Positions 8,501 through 17,312 of a stretch of DNA of 64,000 nucleotides are shown one piece after another. Every line of letters begins with the position of its first letter. Positions within the stretch are counted from its first letter, which is position 1. A program made the translations under genes and the position numbers. This DNA comes from Micromonospora sp. Llam0. Lineage in GTDB: Bacteria; Actinomycetota; Actinomycetes; Mycobacteriales; Micromonosporaceae. The notes below the pieces were generated by a model, which ran no database searches, had not been told where the DNA came from, and saw only the letters and a list, made by a program, of their open reading frames with translations. The DNA lies in the NCBI RefSeq assembly GCF_003751085.1, contig NZ_RJJY01000002.1, forward strand, positions 2,418,001-2,482,000, given 5' to 3'.

Positions 8501-9673
8501 TCAACCAAGTCCTTCCAGCCGGCCGGCGGCGCGCTGCTGACCGGCCAGCCACGCCTTCTCGATGTGGTCCCGATAAACATGCACGTATTTCATGGTCGTG
8601 GCTACCCAGCGATGACCGAGCATCTCCTGGATCGCTACCAGATCCACTCCGCTCAGGTAGAGCCGGGAGGCGCAGTAGTGCCTTAGCACATGCGGGGAAA
8701 GCCGATCCGCCCACTTAGGGAGATGAGTGCGGACAGCGTCAGCGAGACCGACGCGCAGCGCTTCATAACCCACTCGTGTCCCGTTCCGGTCGGCGCCGAG
8801 GCGTTCGGACGGGAACAGCGGAGCCGCGGGGCGGGTGCGTTCGCCGCCGAACTGTGCCCACACGTCCTCGACGTGCCACCGCAACGTCCGGTCGCCGCCG
8901 TTGAGCAGGGGCACCATCCGCTCTCGCGGTCCGGAACCCCGGGCGCCTTTGCCGAACCGGACGTGGACCTTACCGAACGGCCCGAGATGCCACTTGACGT
9001 CATCCAGGTCCAGCAGCCGCGCCTCGCGGACGCGTAACCCGATATCGGCCATCAACCGGGCGGCCGCGTAGTTGCGCGCCATCGGCGCGTACTTGCGGCA
9101 CGTCGCAAACTCCTGAGCCCACCCGGCGAACAAGGCCGTGACCTCGGCATCGGTGGGCGGAACCCGCAGCCTCGCGTCCTTCGTGCCGCGAGGCTGATTC
9201 ATCTCATCGATCGGGCACGCCACGACCATGCCGGTCAACGCGTGCAACTCCGCCTGGTGCCGTAGCTCGAGGAACGCGAAGCAGACCCGCAATGCCTGCG
9301 AACGGGCCAACCGCGTCCCCGACGCCGACCCACGCAGCACCCGGCCGAAGTAGTCGTCAGCGTCCGCCGGCTGCATCTCCTATAACGGCCGCCCGAACCA
9401 GCCCCGAACCTGTTCGAGCTGGCGCACCTCGCCGCGCACGGTCTCGTCCGTCACGCCGGCCGACGCCCGCGCGAGCACGAACCCGGCGAGCACGTCGACC
9501 TCCAAATTCGCCAGCTCCTCGGCCGACGCCGGAGCACGCCGCTCGCGCAGATCGCGTACCACTGCCAGCCCCAACCCCAGCCTCCCGGGTTCGCCATGCC
9601 TGAAGTCGGGCCGGATGGGCTGACATGACTTCGAGATTACTGAATATCTGTCACAAGGAGCACCGTGATCCAC
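8501..9673 (-). pseudogene. Tyrosine recombinase with an internal amber codon (module copy 2)
   Basis: Full-length paralogue of the 383-1441 recombinase. The two frames 9673-9380 and 9376-8501 are the same phase, separated only by TAG at 9382-9380. Copy 1 reads GRPLWEMEAADADAYFGRV there and this copy reads GRPL*EMQPADADDYFGRV, so one TGG Trp codon has become TAG. Downstream, all catalytic boxes remain (GLRVREARLLDL, PHVLRHYCAS, LGHRWVATTMKYVHV). No other lesion is visible. Unless the amber codon is read through, no active enzyme is made. A start at ATG 8-9 codons before the TAG-distal fragment would lack the core-binding domain. Confidence 0.85.
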
Positions 9674-9912
9674 AAGCTGAGAACTTGCACTTCAAGCAAC
9701 CACACTCACCACGTTCCTAACAGGAACTCCAGCGATGTCGTACTGAGCACAGCGGGTTCCGACGAGCCCGGGCGCCCGCATCCGGATCCGGGAAGCGGGG
9801 TGGTGGCGTGACCACAGCCACCCGCCTGCGCCGTCCCCCGCCGTCCGGTGGCGGCGACGTGTCCGACCGGCGACGTCCACCGCGGTCTGCCGCCGGGGAG
9901 ACCGCCGTGTCC

Positions 9913-10428
9913 TCAGGGTTGGGCGTGGCGCAGCTCCTCGGCGATCTGCCGTACCCGGGCCAGGGTGATCCCGCTGCGTTGTTCCACGGCGAGCGGGTGC
10001 GCGGTGGGTTCGAGCTCGACCAGCGGCCGGTGTCCCACCGGCTGGCTGCGGACCCGGGTCTTCAGGTTCACCGTCGTCGGCTGGTAGATCGGGATCTCCG
10101 TGGACAGCCAGCCGAAGTAGGACGGCTCCCGCTCCCGCCCAGGCGTGGTCCACACCTCGTTCATCCGGTCGAAGTTGGCCTGGCTCAGCGACACCCAGAC
10201 ACCCCAGTCGAAGTCGGTGTCAGCGTCGGTGACCGGGACGACGATGCGCGCGCGGACGAAGAAGTGCTGTCCCTGGATGACGCACTGCTCGTCGGTGAGG
10301 CCGCTGTGGTCCTCGCCGGCGAGGGTGTCGCTCCAGTAGACGGGAGCGTCGCTGCCGTAGGACAACGGCGGCCCGTCGTGGCGCTGGCCGCAGTGGCGGC
10401 ACGTGTAACTCGTCGTCTGGTCGGTCAC
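9913..10428 (-). CDS. DUF2199 family protein
   Basis: A protein of 171 residues starts at GTG 10428. Longer upstream starts would run into the divergent methyltransferase gene. It has an N-terminal zinc-binding-like motif (YTCRHCGQRHDG) and the DUF2199 pattern (LSYGSDAPVYWS, QGQHFFVRARI, DFDWGVWVSLSQANFDRM, YFGWLSTEIPIY, LKTRVRSQPVGHRPLVELEPTAHPLAVEQRSGI). The family is small, cytoplasmic and of unknown biochemical role. It is divergently arranged with the methyltransferase gene. Confidence 0.8.
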   Translation of the reverse strand: MTDQTTSYTCRHCGQRHDGPPLSYGSDAPVYWSDTLAGEDHSGLTDEQCVIQGQHFFVRARIVVPVTDADTDFDWGVWVSLSQANFDRMNEVWTTPGREREPSYFGWLSTEIPIYQPTTVNLKTRVRSQPVGHRPLVELEPTAHPLAVEQRSGITLARVRQIAEELRHAQP

Positions 10429-10513
10429 GGCGCGACGGTACCGCCGACGCGGCAGCCAGCCGCCGACACCACACGCCGGACCCGGGCCGGTACCGGCCCG
10501 GCCGGGAGGTGGG

Positions 10514-11816
10514 GTGGCCGTTGATCCTCCCGCCGCAGCGCGGATCGGCTCGCTGTGCACCGGCTACGGCGGCCTCGACCTGGCCGTCGAGCTGGTGCTC
10601 GGCGGCCGCCTCACCTGGTACGCCGAAACCGACCGCCACGCCACCACCATCCTTAACCGCCACTGGCCCGACGTGCCGAACCTCGGCGACATCCGCACCA
10701 TCGACTGGAACACCGTCGCACCCGTCGACATCGTCACCGCCGGCTTCCCCTGCCAGGACATCTCCAACGCCGGCCGACGCGCCGGCATCACCGGTATCCA
10801 CAGCAGCCTGTGGACAACCATCGCCGCCGCCGTTCGCGTACTACGACCGCAGCTCGTCTTCGTGGAGAACGTCGCCGCCCTCCTCCGCCGAGGGCTTGAC
10901 GTCGTCCACGCCGACCTGGCCGAGATCGGGTACGACACGCGCTGGCTATGCCTACGCGCGTCCGACATCGGCGCACCCCACCGCAGAGACCGCCTGTTCC
11001 TGCTGGCCACACCCACCGAACGAGGAGGCACCGACGCTGCCCACCCCGTGCGCCCGTGACGGCAAAGGCCCCGGCCACCAGTACGGACTACCCGACCTGA
11101 TCGAACCGACCGGAACCCGCCACCGCCTCCTCGTCCCGGATCCGACCGCCACGGCACACCGGCCCAACGCGTCCCCGCCGCCGGCCGGCACCGACCGCCA
11201 GTCCGGCGCCGCCCCGCGGCTGCTGCCGACACCCAGGGCCAGCGACACCGGCACCCCCGGCCGGCGGGCCGGAACCGGATGGCGACCACCACTGTCACAG
11301 ATCCTGCTCCCCACCCCACGCGCCTCCGACGGCACCAAGGGCAGCCCGCGACAACGCGGATCACGCGGCGACCTCACCCTGCCCTCGGCGGCCGTACGGG
11401 TGCCGGACCGGACCCTGCCCACCCCGCGCGCCTCCGACGCACGAGGGCCGGGCCGACACGGCGACGGCGGCGCCGACCTGCGCACCACCGTCGCCCGGTT
11501 GGGCCAGCCCGACACCGACCGGTGGGGTGCCTACGCGACAGCGGTGGCCCGCTGGGAACTGCTGCTCGGCCGCCGCGTCCCCGAACCCACCCAACCCGGC
11601 CGGCACGACAAACCCGTCCTGGCCCCGCCGTTCGTCGAATGGCTCATGGGCCTCAACGACGGTCACGTCACCGACCCGACCCTCGCGATACCCCGCACCG
11701 GCGCGCTGCGGATCCTCGGCAACGGCGTCGTCCCCCAACAAGCCGCCGCCGCGCTACGGCTGCTGCTGTGCCCGCACCGGTGGGCCGCACCCAACCGGCC
11801 CAGTCGAACTCCCTGA
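10514..11816 (+). pseudogene. C5 cytosine DNA methyltransferase, frameshifted
   Basis: The frame from GTG 10514 (GGGAGGTGGG ribosome site) carries motif I (GSLCTGYGGLDLAVE), motif IV with the catalytic Cys (AGFPCQDISNAGRR), motif VI (FVENVAALLRRG) and motif VIII (HRRDRLFLLATP). It then hits TGA at 11057. The natural continuation is in the next frame: TLPTPCARDGKGPG, repeated LPTPRASD boxes of the variable region, then WLMGLNDGHVT and ILGNGVVPQQAAAALRLLL (motifs IX-X). The switch lies at about 11010-11040 and fits one extra base. It is either a real frameshift or a sequencing error. No cognate restriction enzyme gene is seen. This could have been an orphan protective methylase of the integrated element. 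Confidence 0.75.
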
Positions 11817-11919
11817 CCACACCGACCGAACCGGCGCCCCGGCTCCGACCAGGGTCGCGTCTCGGTGACGCCCGCCTTCCCCTTCGCCGCGCCACCTCAC
11901 ACGACCCAACCCACCCGCA

Positions 11920-11952
11920 GAGGGCCCGCCATCACCACGGTGGCGGGCCCTC
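11920..11952 (+). terminator. Hairpin after the methyltransferase
   Basis: A perfect 12-bp inverted repeat (11920-11931 and 11941-11952, arm GAGGGCCCGCCA) has a 9-base loop. It sits 100 bp past the methyltransferase stop. The rest of the 11817-12206 gap before the excisionase holds nothing else recognisable. Confidence 0.6.
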
Positions 11953-12206
11953 CACCACCCATGCGACAAGAACCGTCCCCACCCGACGACCACCGGTACC
12001 GCAGGCGTGGACCGGCCGAGCGGCACCTGGGCGACGCCAAGGAAAGGACTGTTCGCCGCCGATCTGGGCCTGCGAGGCCGCGCATCCGCCCCTGACTATC
12101 CGCAGGCGCGCTGACCCGCTGCGGCCCGCCGTGCCGACCCGCCGGCCTCCCCCCTGCGGCCGGTGGATTCCCTCCACCTCACGTCCCCGGAAGGACCACC
12201 CCTGCC

Positions 12207-12509
12207 ATGGCCAGCTCCGACCACCACTTCGCCGACCGCCCCGGCCCGGACAGCGAGCAGCCCGACGACACCGTCTGGACCGTCGACCGTATTCGCGCCC
12301 TCGGCCCGGTCACCGACATCGCCACCGCGGCGCGGATCTTCGGCCTGTCCCGCGCCGCCGCCTACGAACTCGCCAAACGCGGCCAGTTCCCGGTCGCCGT
12401 GCTGCGCTTCGGCAGCCGCTACCGGATACCGGTCGCGGCGATCCTCCACGCCCTGCACCTACCCGTCGCCGACGAGCAGCCGCCCGACCCGCCACCACCG
12501 GCGACTTGA
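12207..12509 (+). CDS. xis: Excisionase-type helix-turn-helix protein
   Basis: A 100-residue protein starts at ATG 12207 with GGAAGGA 10 bases upstream. A MerR/excisionase-type winged helix covers about residues 30-80 (TDIATAARIFGLSRAAAYELAKRGQFPVAVLRFGSRYRIPVAAI in three segments). It lies 86 bp before the integrase in the usual xis-int order of actinomycete integrative elements. It is expected to bend attachment-site DNA and favour excision. No replication or transfer gene follows the usual pattern nearby. Confidence 0.82.
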   Translation: MASSDHHFADRPGPDSEQPDDTVWTVDRIRALGPVTDIATAARIFGLSRAAAYELAKRGQFPVAVLRFGSRYRIPVAAILHALHLPVADEQPPDPPPPAT

Positions 12510-12595
12510 CCCGAACGCCGACGCACGCGTCGATCACCCCGTACGAAATCCGCAGCCACCGGCCGCACCCCCAACCCCGAGGAGCCACACCCACC

Positions 12596-14095
12596 ATGGC
12601 CGAAGGATCCATCCACAAGACCTGCACCTGCCGCGACCCCGACGGTAAGAAACTCGGCAAACGGTGCCCCCACCTGCGCCGCGCCGGAGGCGCATGGAGC
12701 TCCCACCACGGCAAGTGGGGATACCAACTCGAACTACCGAGAAGAGTCGACGGTTCCCGCCGGTCACCGCTGCGCCGCTACACCTTCGACAGCCGCGACG
12801 AAGCGGTCAAGGACCGCGGCAACGCCATCGCGCTACTGGCGCTCGCCGGCGACGACACCGCCCTCGCCACCGAGATCGCCGACCTGCTCAAAAAGGTCAA
12901 GGCCGGCGAACCGATGCCCAACCGCGACACCATCGCCAAACGGGTCAACACCGGCCTCCCGGCCAGCGTCGACATGACCGTCGCCGAATATCTGCGGCAG
13001 TGGCTCGAGTCCCGGCGCACCATCGAACCGAGCACCAAACGCATCTACGCCAGCCACATCCAGAACCACCTCATCCCGCACCTCGGCACCGTCCCACTGG
13101 TGAAACTGCGGGTCGAGCACATCTCGGCCATGTTCACCGCGATCACCGACCACAACACCGCCATCGAGATCGCCCGGCAGAGCGAGGACCCGCAGATCCG
13201 CACCACCGTCCGGGGAGCACGCACCACCGGCCCGTCGACCATGCAACGCATCCGCGCCACCCTGCGCAAGGCACTCAACGACGCGATGGCCCGGTCCAAC
13301 AACCGGCTGATCGACTTCAACCCGGCCAAGCACGTCGAACTCACATCGGCGAAGCAGCCCAAACCCCGGGTGTGGACGGACAGAGCCGTCGCACGGTGGC
13401 GCGAGACCGGAACAAAGCCCAGCCCGGTCATGGTGTGGACCCCGCAACAGGCCGGAGCCTTCCTCGACTACGCCCAGGACCACGACATCGCCCTCTACCC
13501 GGTGTTCGTGGGCATCATGCACCGAGGAATGCGCCGCGGCGAGGCACTCGGCCTGCGTGACAGCACCGTCGACCTGGACGCCGCCCTCGTCACCGTCGAC
13601 CTGCAACGCACCACCGTCGGCTACGAAGCGGTCGACAAGAAAGTCAAGTCCGAGGCGGGTAACCGCACCTTCGCCCTCGACAGCTTCACCGCCGCCGCGT
13701 GGCGCGCCTACCTCGCCCGCCGCGCCCGCTGGAAGTTGGCCAGCGGCGGCAGCTGGCCGGACACCGGATGGTTCTTCGTCCAACCCGACGGCGAGAAGTG
13801 GCACCCGGACACCGTCAGCAAACGCTTCGACAGCCTCGTCCGTGACGCCGGACTGCCCCCGGTCCGGCTGCACGACCTACGACACTGCGCCGCCACCTAC
13901 CTGAAAGCCTCCGGTGCCGATCTCACCGACGTCAAGGAACTCCTCGGCCACTCCACCATCACCATCACCAGCAACATCTACACCTCCGTCATCGTCGAAT
14001 ACACCTCCGTCATCGTCGAACTCCAGGTCGAGCGGGACAAGGCGGAGGCCGCCGCCGCGCTGGTTCCCCGCCGCCGACGCACACAGGCCGCCTGA
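12596..14095 (+). CDS. int: Tyrosine integrase of a tRNA-Lys-associated element
   Basis: ATG 12596 follows a GAGGAG ribosome site. The upstream continuation of this frame is antisense-like and not part of the gene. The 499-residue protein has an AP2-like arm-binding N-terminus, a SAM-like core domain (MTVAEYLRQWLESRRTIEPS, residues about 123-142) and a catalytic domain with HRGMRRGEALGLR, RLHDLRHCAATYL and LLGHSTITITSNIYTSV. A 21-bp tandem duplication makes the end read IYTSVIVEYTSVIVELQ, so there are two candidate tyrosines. The gene ends 193 bp before a tRNA-Lys gene, the likely attachment site. By family it should integrate and, with Xis, excise the element. The effect of the duplication is unknown. 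Confidence 0.88.
   Translation: MAEGSIHKTCTCRDPDGKKLGKRCPHLRRAGGAWSSHHGKWGYQLELPRRVDGSRRSPLRRYTFDSRDEAVKDRGNAIALLALAGDDTALATEIADLLKKVKAGEPMPNRDTIAKRVNTGLPASVDMTVAEYLRQWLESRRTIEPSTKRIYASHIQNHLIPHLGTVPLVKLRVEHISAMFTAITDHNTAIEIARQSEDPQIRTTVRGARTTGPSTMQRIRATLRKALNDAMARSNNRLIDFNPAKHVELTSAKQPKPRVWTDRAVARWRETGTKPSPVMVWTPQQAGAFLDYAQDHDIALYPVFVGIMHRGMRRGEALGLRDSTVDLDAALVTVDLQRTTVGYEAVDKKVKSEAGNRTFALDSFTAAAWRAYLARRARWKLASGGSWPDTGWFFVQPDGEKWHPDTVSKRFDSLVRDAGLPPVRLHDLRHCAATYLKASGADLTDVKELLGHSTITITSNIYTSVIVEYTSVIVELQVERDKAEAAAALVPRRRRTQAA
13979..14020 (+). repeat. 21-bp tandem duplication at the integrase catalytic tyrosine
   Basis: Two identical 21-base units (13979-13999 and 14000-14020), each encoding YTSVIVE, lie back to back and in frame. 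Related integrases have a single unit here. It adds seven residues at the C-terminal helix that carries the nucleophile. Confidence 0.92.
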
Positions 14096-14115
14096 CCGAT
14101 CCGAACCGCCGACAC

Positions 14116-14327
14116 CACCTCCCGGTCTGCGACCACACCCACCCCCGACGACCCCAACCTGGGACTGAGGACATCAGATCGCCCGACGGGTCACCCGCCG
14201 TCACCCGTCAGCCGCAACAGCCCCACCCCGGGCAGCAGACGGGCGGATGTAGAAGCCGCGGCCAGGCAGAGTAGGGTTGGCCCTTGACGGGCCGTTAGCT
14301 CAATCGGCAGAGCTGAGGACTTTTAAT
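14116..14327 (+). repeat. Inverted repeat unit A: integrase 3' flank plus 5' half of tRNA-Lys
   Basis: These 212 bp match 54448-54661 on the opposite strand. By hand alignment there are about ten substitutions and one 2-base indel. The match starts just after the integrase gene and ends in the tRNA anticodon loop (TTTTAAT). The sharp end in the anticodon loop suggests an attachment-site crossover point. Confidence 0.85.
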
Positions 14328-14364
14328 CCTTAGGTTCTGGGTTCGAGTCCCAGGCGGCCCACCA
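14289..14364 (+). tRNA. tRNA-Lys (anticodon TTT), CCA encoded
   Basis: The 76-nt cloverleaf is complete. The acceptor stem pairs GGGCCGT with GCGGCCC, and the D arm is GCTC...GAGC. The anticodon stem-loop has AGGAC, the loop with TTT, then the 3' strand. The T arm contains GTTCGAG, and discriminator A is followed by CCA. It lies directly after the integrase gene in the same direction, and its 5' half is duplicated in inverted orientation at 54448-54500. Confidence 0.95.
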
Positions 14365-14996
14365 CATGACCTGGGAAAATAGTCACCAGTCGATGGCTGA
14401 TCTACCCTTTATCCGGCCAAATTTGTCGGATGTGACCCGTTATGCGGGGAGCACCCAGCGAACACCCAAGACGCCCACGACCGCGTCGGCGTCGACGGCT
14501 GCAGGCCCGGACTGCAGGGTGTGGTACGCAGAGCGGGGAAGGCCGGGCCGGGTGACCATGCTCGCCGCCGATTGCAACCCGGCCATTCTCGGCGGCATCA
14601 TGCAGAAGTTCGTCAACTACCGGCTGCGGTGGGTCGTGGTCGGCGACATCACGGGCCGCACCGCCGGCGCGCGCCTTGTCCGCTGGCCCCAGTCGGAGCC
14701 GGTTGGCGACCTGCGCGTCGGAGATCGGCGCGGCGTTCGGGTCAGCGATGCCATCGACGGCCGTGGTAGAAGAACGCCCCACCCAGGTACGGGACGGGTC
14801 GGCCGTCGGCGTGCGGCCTGGGCCTGACCGCCCACAACCCCGCGTACTAGGACTGGTGGACCCGACCGGCTGTGAGCCCGGGGTGCGCAACGTAGCCTGC
14901 CGTTATGCTGCGCTCGGGCGGCGCGGCACCATCTCCATGTCGATCTCCCGCAAGAGTCGATCGCGCCGCCCCGACCCTGCCCGGCATCACCCCGGG
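14365..14996. other. Gene-poor stretch with a DUF4180-like remnant
   Basis: No intact gene is seen. On the plus strand, about 14591-14660 encodes GGIMQKFVNYRLRWVVVGDI. This matches the conserved core of DUF4180 proteins (usually ...IMQKFANYRLRLAVVGDIS...), but no full frame surrounds it. It is probably the leftover of a gene destroyed during insertion at the tRNA. Confidence 0.4.
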
Positions 14997-15398
14997 TCAT
15001 TGGTGCTCTGACTGCCAGGTGAGGCAGGTGGGCCGGCGGCCCGTGGCGGCGTACTCGGCGACGGCGCGGCCGGCGGCGGCGACACTGGCCCGGGCCAGGA
15101 TGGCGGGCACGGTGACCAGGCCGGAATCGGGCGATTCGACAACCGTGATCGGGCCGCCGGGTTCGCGCTCGATGCCCCGGGTGCCGTCCGGGAGCCAGCA
15201 CACCGCGGCCCGGTTGACGCGCGTGTCGATGTCGATCCGGAGCTGAGCTGGCCCGCCCATGGGGCCGATCCAGATGGTCTGGCCGGTTCCACCGTGGGCC
15301 ATGATCGACTCAGCCTGATCGGCGAACGACTCGGCGGCGCGGCCGGGGTCGGGCAACGGCTCGCGGTGGCCGTGGTAGTCCATCATCACCGCGGTCAA
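14997..15398 (-). CDS. Imm1-type immunity protein
   Basis: A protein of about 133 residues. TTG 15398 is preceded by GGAAGGAGG, and GTG or ATG a few codons later are alternatives. The sequence has the Imm1 outline: TIWIGPMGGPAQLRIDIDTR, RAAVCWLPDGTRGIE, then PITVVESPDSGLVTVPAI and a helical AAGRAVAEYAATGRRPTCLTW ending. Imm1 proteins neutralise deaminase-type and other polymorphic toxins. No toxin gene adjoins it, so it appears to be an orphan immunity gene. It is in the same direction as the broken lipoprotein and nuclease-like genes upstream of it. Confidence 0.55.
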   Translation of the reverse strand: MTAVMMDYHGHREPLPDPGRAAESFADQAESIMAHGGTGQTIWIGPMGGPAQLRIDIDTRVNRAAVCWLPDGTRGIEREPGGPITVVESPDSGLVTVPAILARASVAAAGRAVAEYAATGRRPTCLTWQSEHQ

Positions 15399-15685
15399 AG
15401 GTCCTCCTTCCCCTATGTCGGTCGGTCCACGTGGCCGACGGCGGGGGTGATACCGGCGCGGGAGGCTGGTGGGCTGGTGGGCGCGATCGCGGTGGCGGCG
15501 GCGGCGCGTCCCGGCATCGGTCTTCTGCCTGAGTGCTGCCGAGCGCGGATGGCCGCTCCAGGGATCCCGCGGGTACAGGTCGTGTTCCTGCCGTCATGAA
15601 CTCACCTCCAACCTGGGCTGTGTCCATGGCTGTGGCCCGGGTGCGATTGGGTTGCCTTCCGGTCCGGTCGGGTTGGCCCGTCTGG

Positions 15686-16377
15686 CTAGCGGCCGAGGCG
15701 TCTGGCTGTCTGGTCGGTCAGCGTGTCGGTGAGGTCGTGCAGGAATGCGAGCGCCGTGTCCGTCTCCGCGGTGGGTGTCAGCGCCTGCGCGTACGCCGTC
15801 ACGACCAGGTTCTCGTCGCGGATGAGGTGAGTGATGTCGATCTGGGTGGCTCCGAGGCCGCCGCCGGTGGTGCTGTTCGCGTCCAGGTCTTCGACGGTTT
15901 CGAATGATAGGCCGCTGTCTTCCCACCAGACGGTGAGGTCGGCGGTGGTGGTGCCGGGTGTGGTGTCCTCCACAGGTCGACGTAGCGGGCGGCGTCCTGG
16001 TTGTACGCCTCGACCGCTCCTGGCACGTCGTCGTAGACCCGGACCTGTATTCCGCCGACGGGTTCGAAGCCGCCGGGTTTGGTGGTGAAACGCCCGTCGG
16101 TGGCGTGGGCGACGAAGGTGCAGTCCGCCGACCAGTGGGTCCGTACCACGCTGTAGGTCGTGTGGTGGTCCAGGGCGGGAGCGAGGGTGAGCCCGAATCG
16201 CCGGAACAGGTCCTCCGACCGCAGCCGGTTGCACAGGTTCTGGGGCATCTCGTCATACGGCGGTGTGGGGTCGGGCCGCGGGTCCTCGGTGTCGGTCCCG
16301 CACGCGCCGGCGACGCTCATGAGTACGGCGGCTAGACACGCGGCGAGGATGCCCCGTCCGCTGGCGGTGGGGTTCAT
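15686..16377 (-). pseudogene. Lipoprotein of DUF3558-like layout, frameshifted
   Basis: The frame starts at ATG 16377 and overlaps the preceding gene by ATGA. A signal peptide with Cys (LAACLAAVLMSVAGACG) is followed by a domain with NLCNRLRSEDLFRRFG and WSADCTFVA. It is phased correctly up to VEAYNQDAARYVDLW at about 15967, then the natural sequence EDTTPGTTTADLTVWWED continues in another frame to 15686. Restoring one C at the CTCC run would repair it, so a single-base deletion (or a sequencing error) is the cause. The Cys-containing domain resembles actinobacterial DUF3558-type lipoproteins, but that match is loose. Confidence 0.65.
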
Positions 16378-17195
16378 CGCCGCTCCTCGCGAGGGGTGTC
16401 GAGGGTGAGGGAGCAGGTGATCAGTCGGTGGTCCGATGGCGGCTGCTGGCCGGGGTCGGGTAGGTGGACGCGGTAGGTGTCGGGCAGGACGTGGGGTGTC
16501 ATGGCGTCGTTGGCCAGGAGCCAGTCGATGAGCAGACCGCCGCCGGGGTCGATGCCGGGGTTGACGGTCGGCGCGATCGGCTGGGTGGTGTCGGCATGCC
16601 AGGCCATTTCGGCGACGGAGTGCAGGCCGCAGCCGTTGGTGCGCTGCCGGGTGGTGGTGTCCCATTCGCCGATGAGGTGGTCGAGTGCGCGGGTGTCCGG
16701 CCCCCATGTGCCGTCAGGCCCGAGTGTGCCTTTGTGGGTGCGCTGGTGAGGTGTGACGGCCGTCCAGTCCCGCTGCGGCAGGTGGTCGCCGGACGCGGTG
16801 CCGTTGAGGTCGCCGCCGCCGATGACCGGTAGCGGTTCGGTGCTGCCGTAGCGGCTGACGCGGCGGGCTTCCTCGAGCCGGGCGTCACCGGACAGCGGTT
16901 CGAAGTGGTGCACGAAGGCCAGGAACTCCCGCCGGTTGTCGCGTACGGGTCCGCTGTCGCGGAGGGCGAACCGGGCGACGTTGCGTTGGTCGTCGAACAC
17001 GCCGGGGTCGTCGGGGTTCCACCAGCGGCGCAGTATCAGCAGGTCCGGGTTGTAGAAGATGGCGGGTGGCATCGGTCCGCGTCGCATCGAGCCCAGCTCG
17101 GCGACGTACGGGACACCGAGTTGGTCCGACAGGGCCTCGGCGGCGGCGTACTTCGCCGCGCCGGCGTTGTCGCGGTAGCGGCTCGCCTCGCAGAA
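16374..17195 (-). pseudogene. 3' part of an endonuclease/exonuclease/phosphatase gene cut by the Tn554-like element
   Basis: This segment encodes the C-terminal 273 residues (EASRYRDNAGAAKYAAAEAL, then RREFLAFVHHFEPL, VIGGGDLNGTASGD, and the ending PPSDHRLITCSLTL). GGDLNG and SDHR are the Asp/Asn and Asp-His boxes of the EEP superfamily (PF03372), metal-dependent phosphodiesterases. The 5' part is at 22807-22932. Joining at the shared 6-bp core gives ...APALILFC-EASRYRDN... in frame with no lost codon. The frame appears to continue upstream of 17195, but that part is element DNA read by chance. It overlaps the lipoprotein by ATGA. Confidence 0.85.
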
Positions 17196-17312
17196 TTTTC
17201 CGATCTGGTCGTGGGGTGTACGCGACGTCCGTACGGGCGTTGTCGTTTGACCTCGCGTGCGTTCTAACCGACTGGTCTGGGACGTCGGTTCCCATCGTCG
17301 GTCGGAGGACGA

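Noticed and set aside
11279..14095. A 938-codon frame that would make the integrase much longer
   Set aside because: The part before ATG 12596 is an out-of-phase reading of the methyltransferase and excisionase genes. The ribosome site and homology start at 12596.
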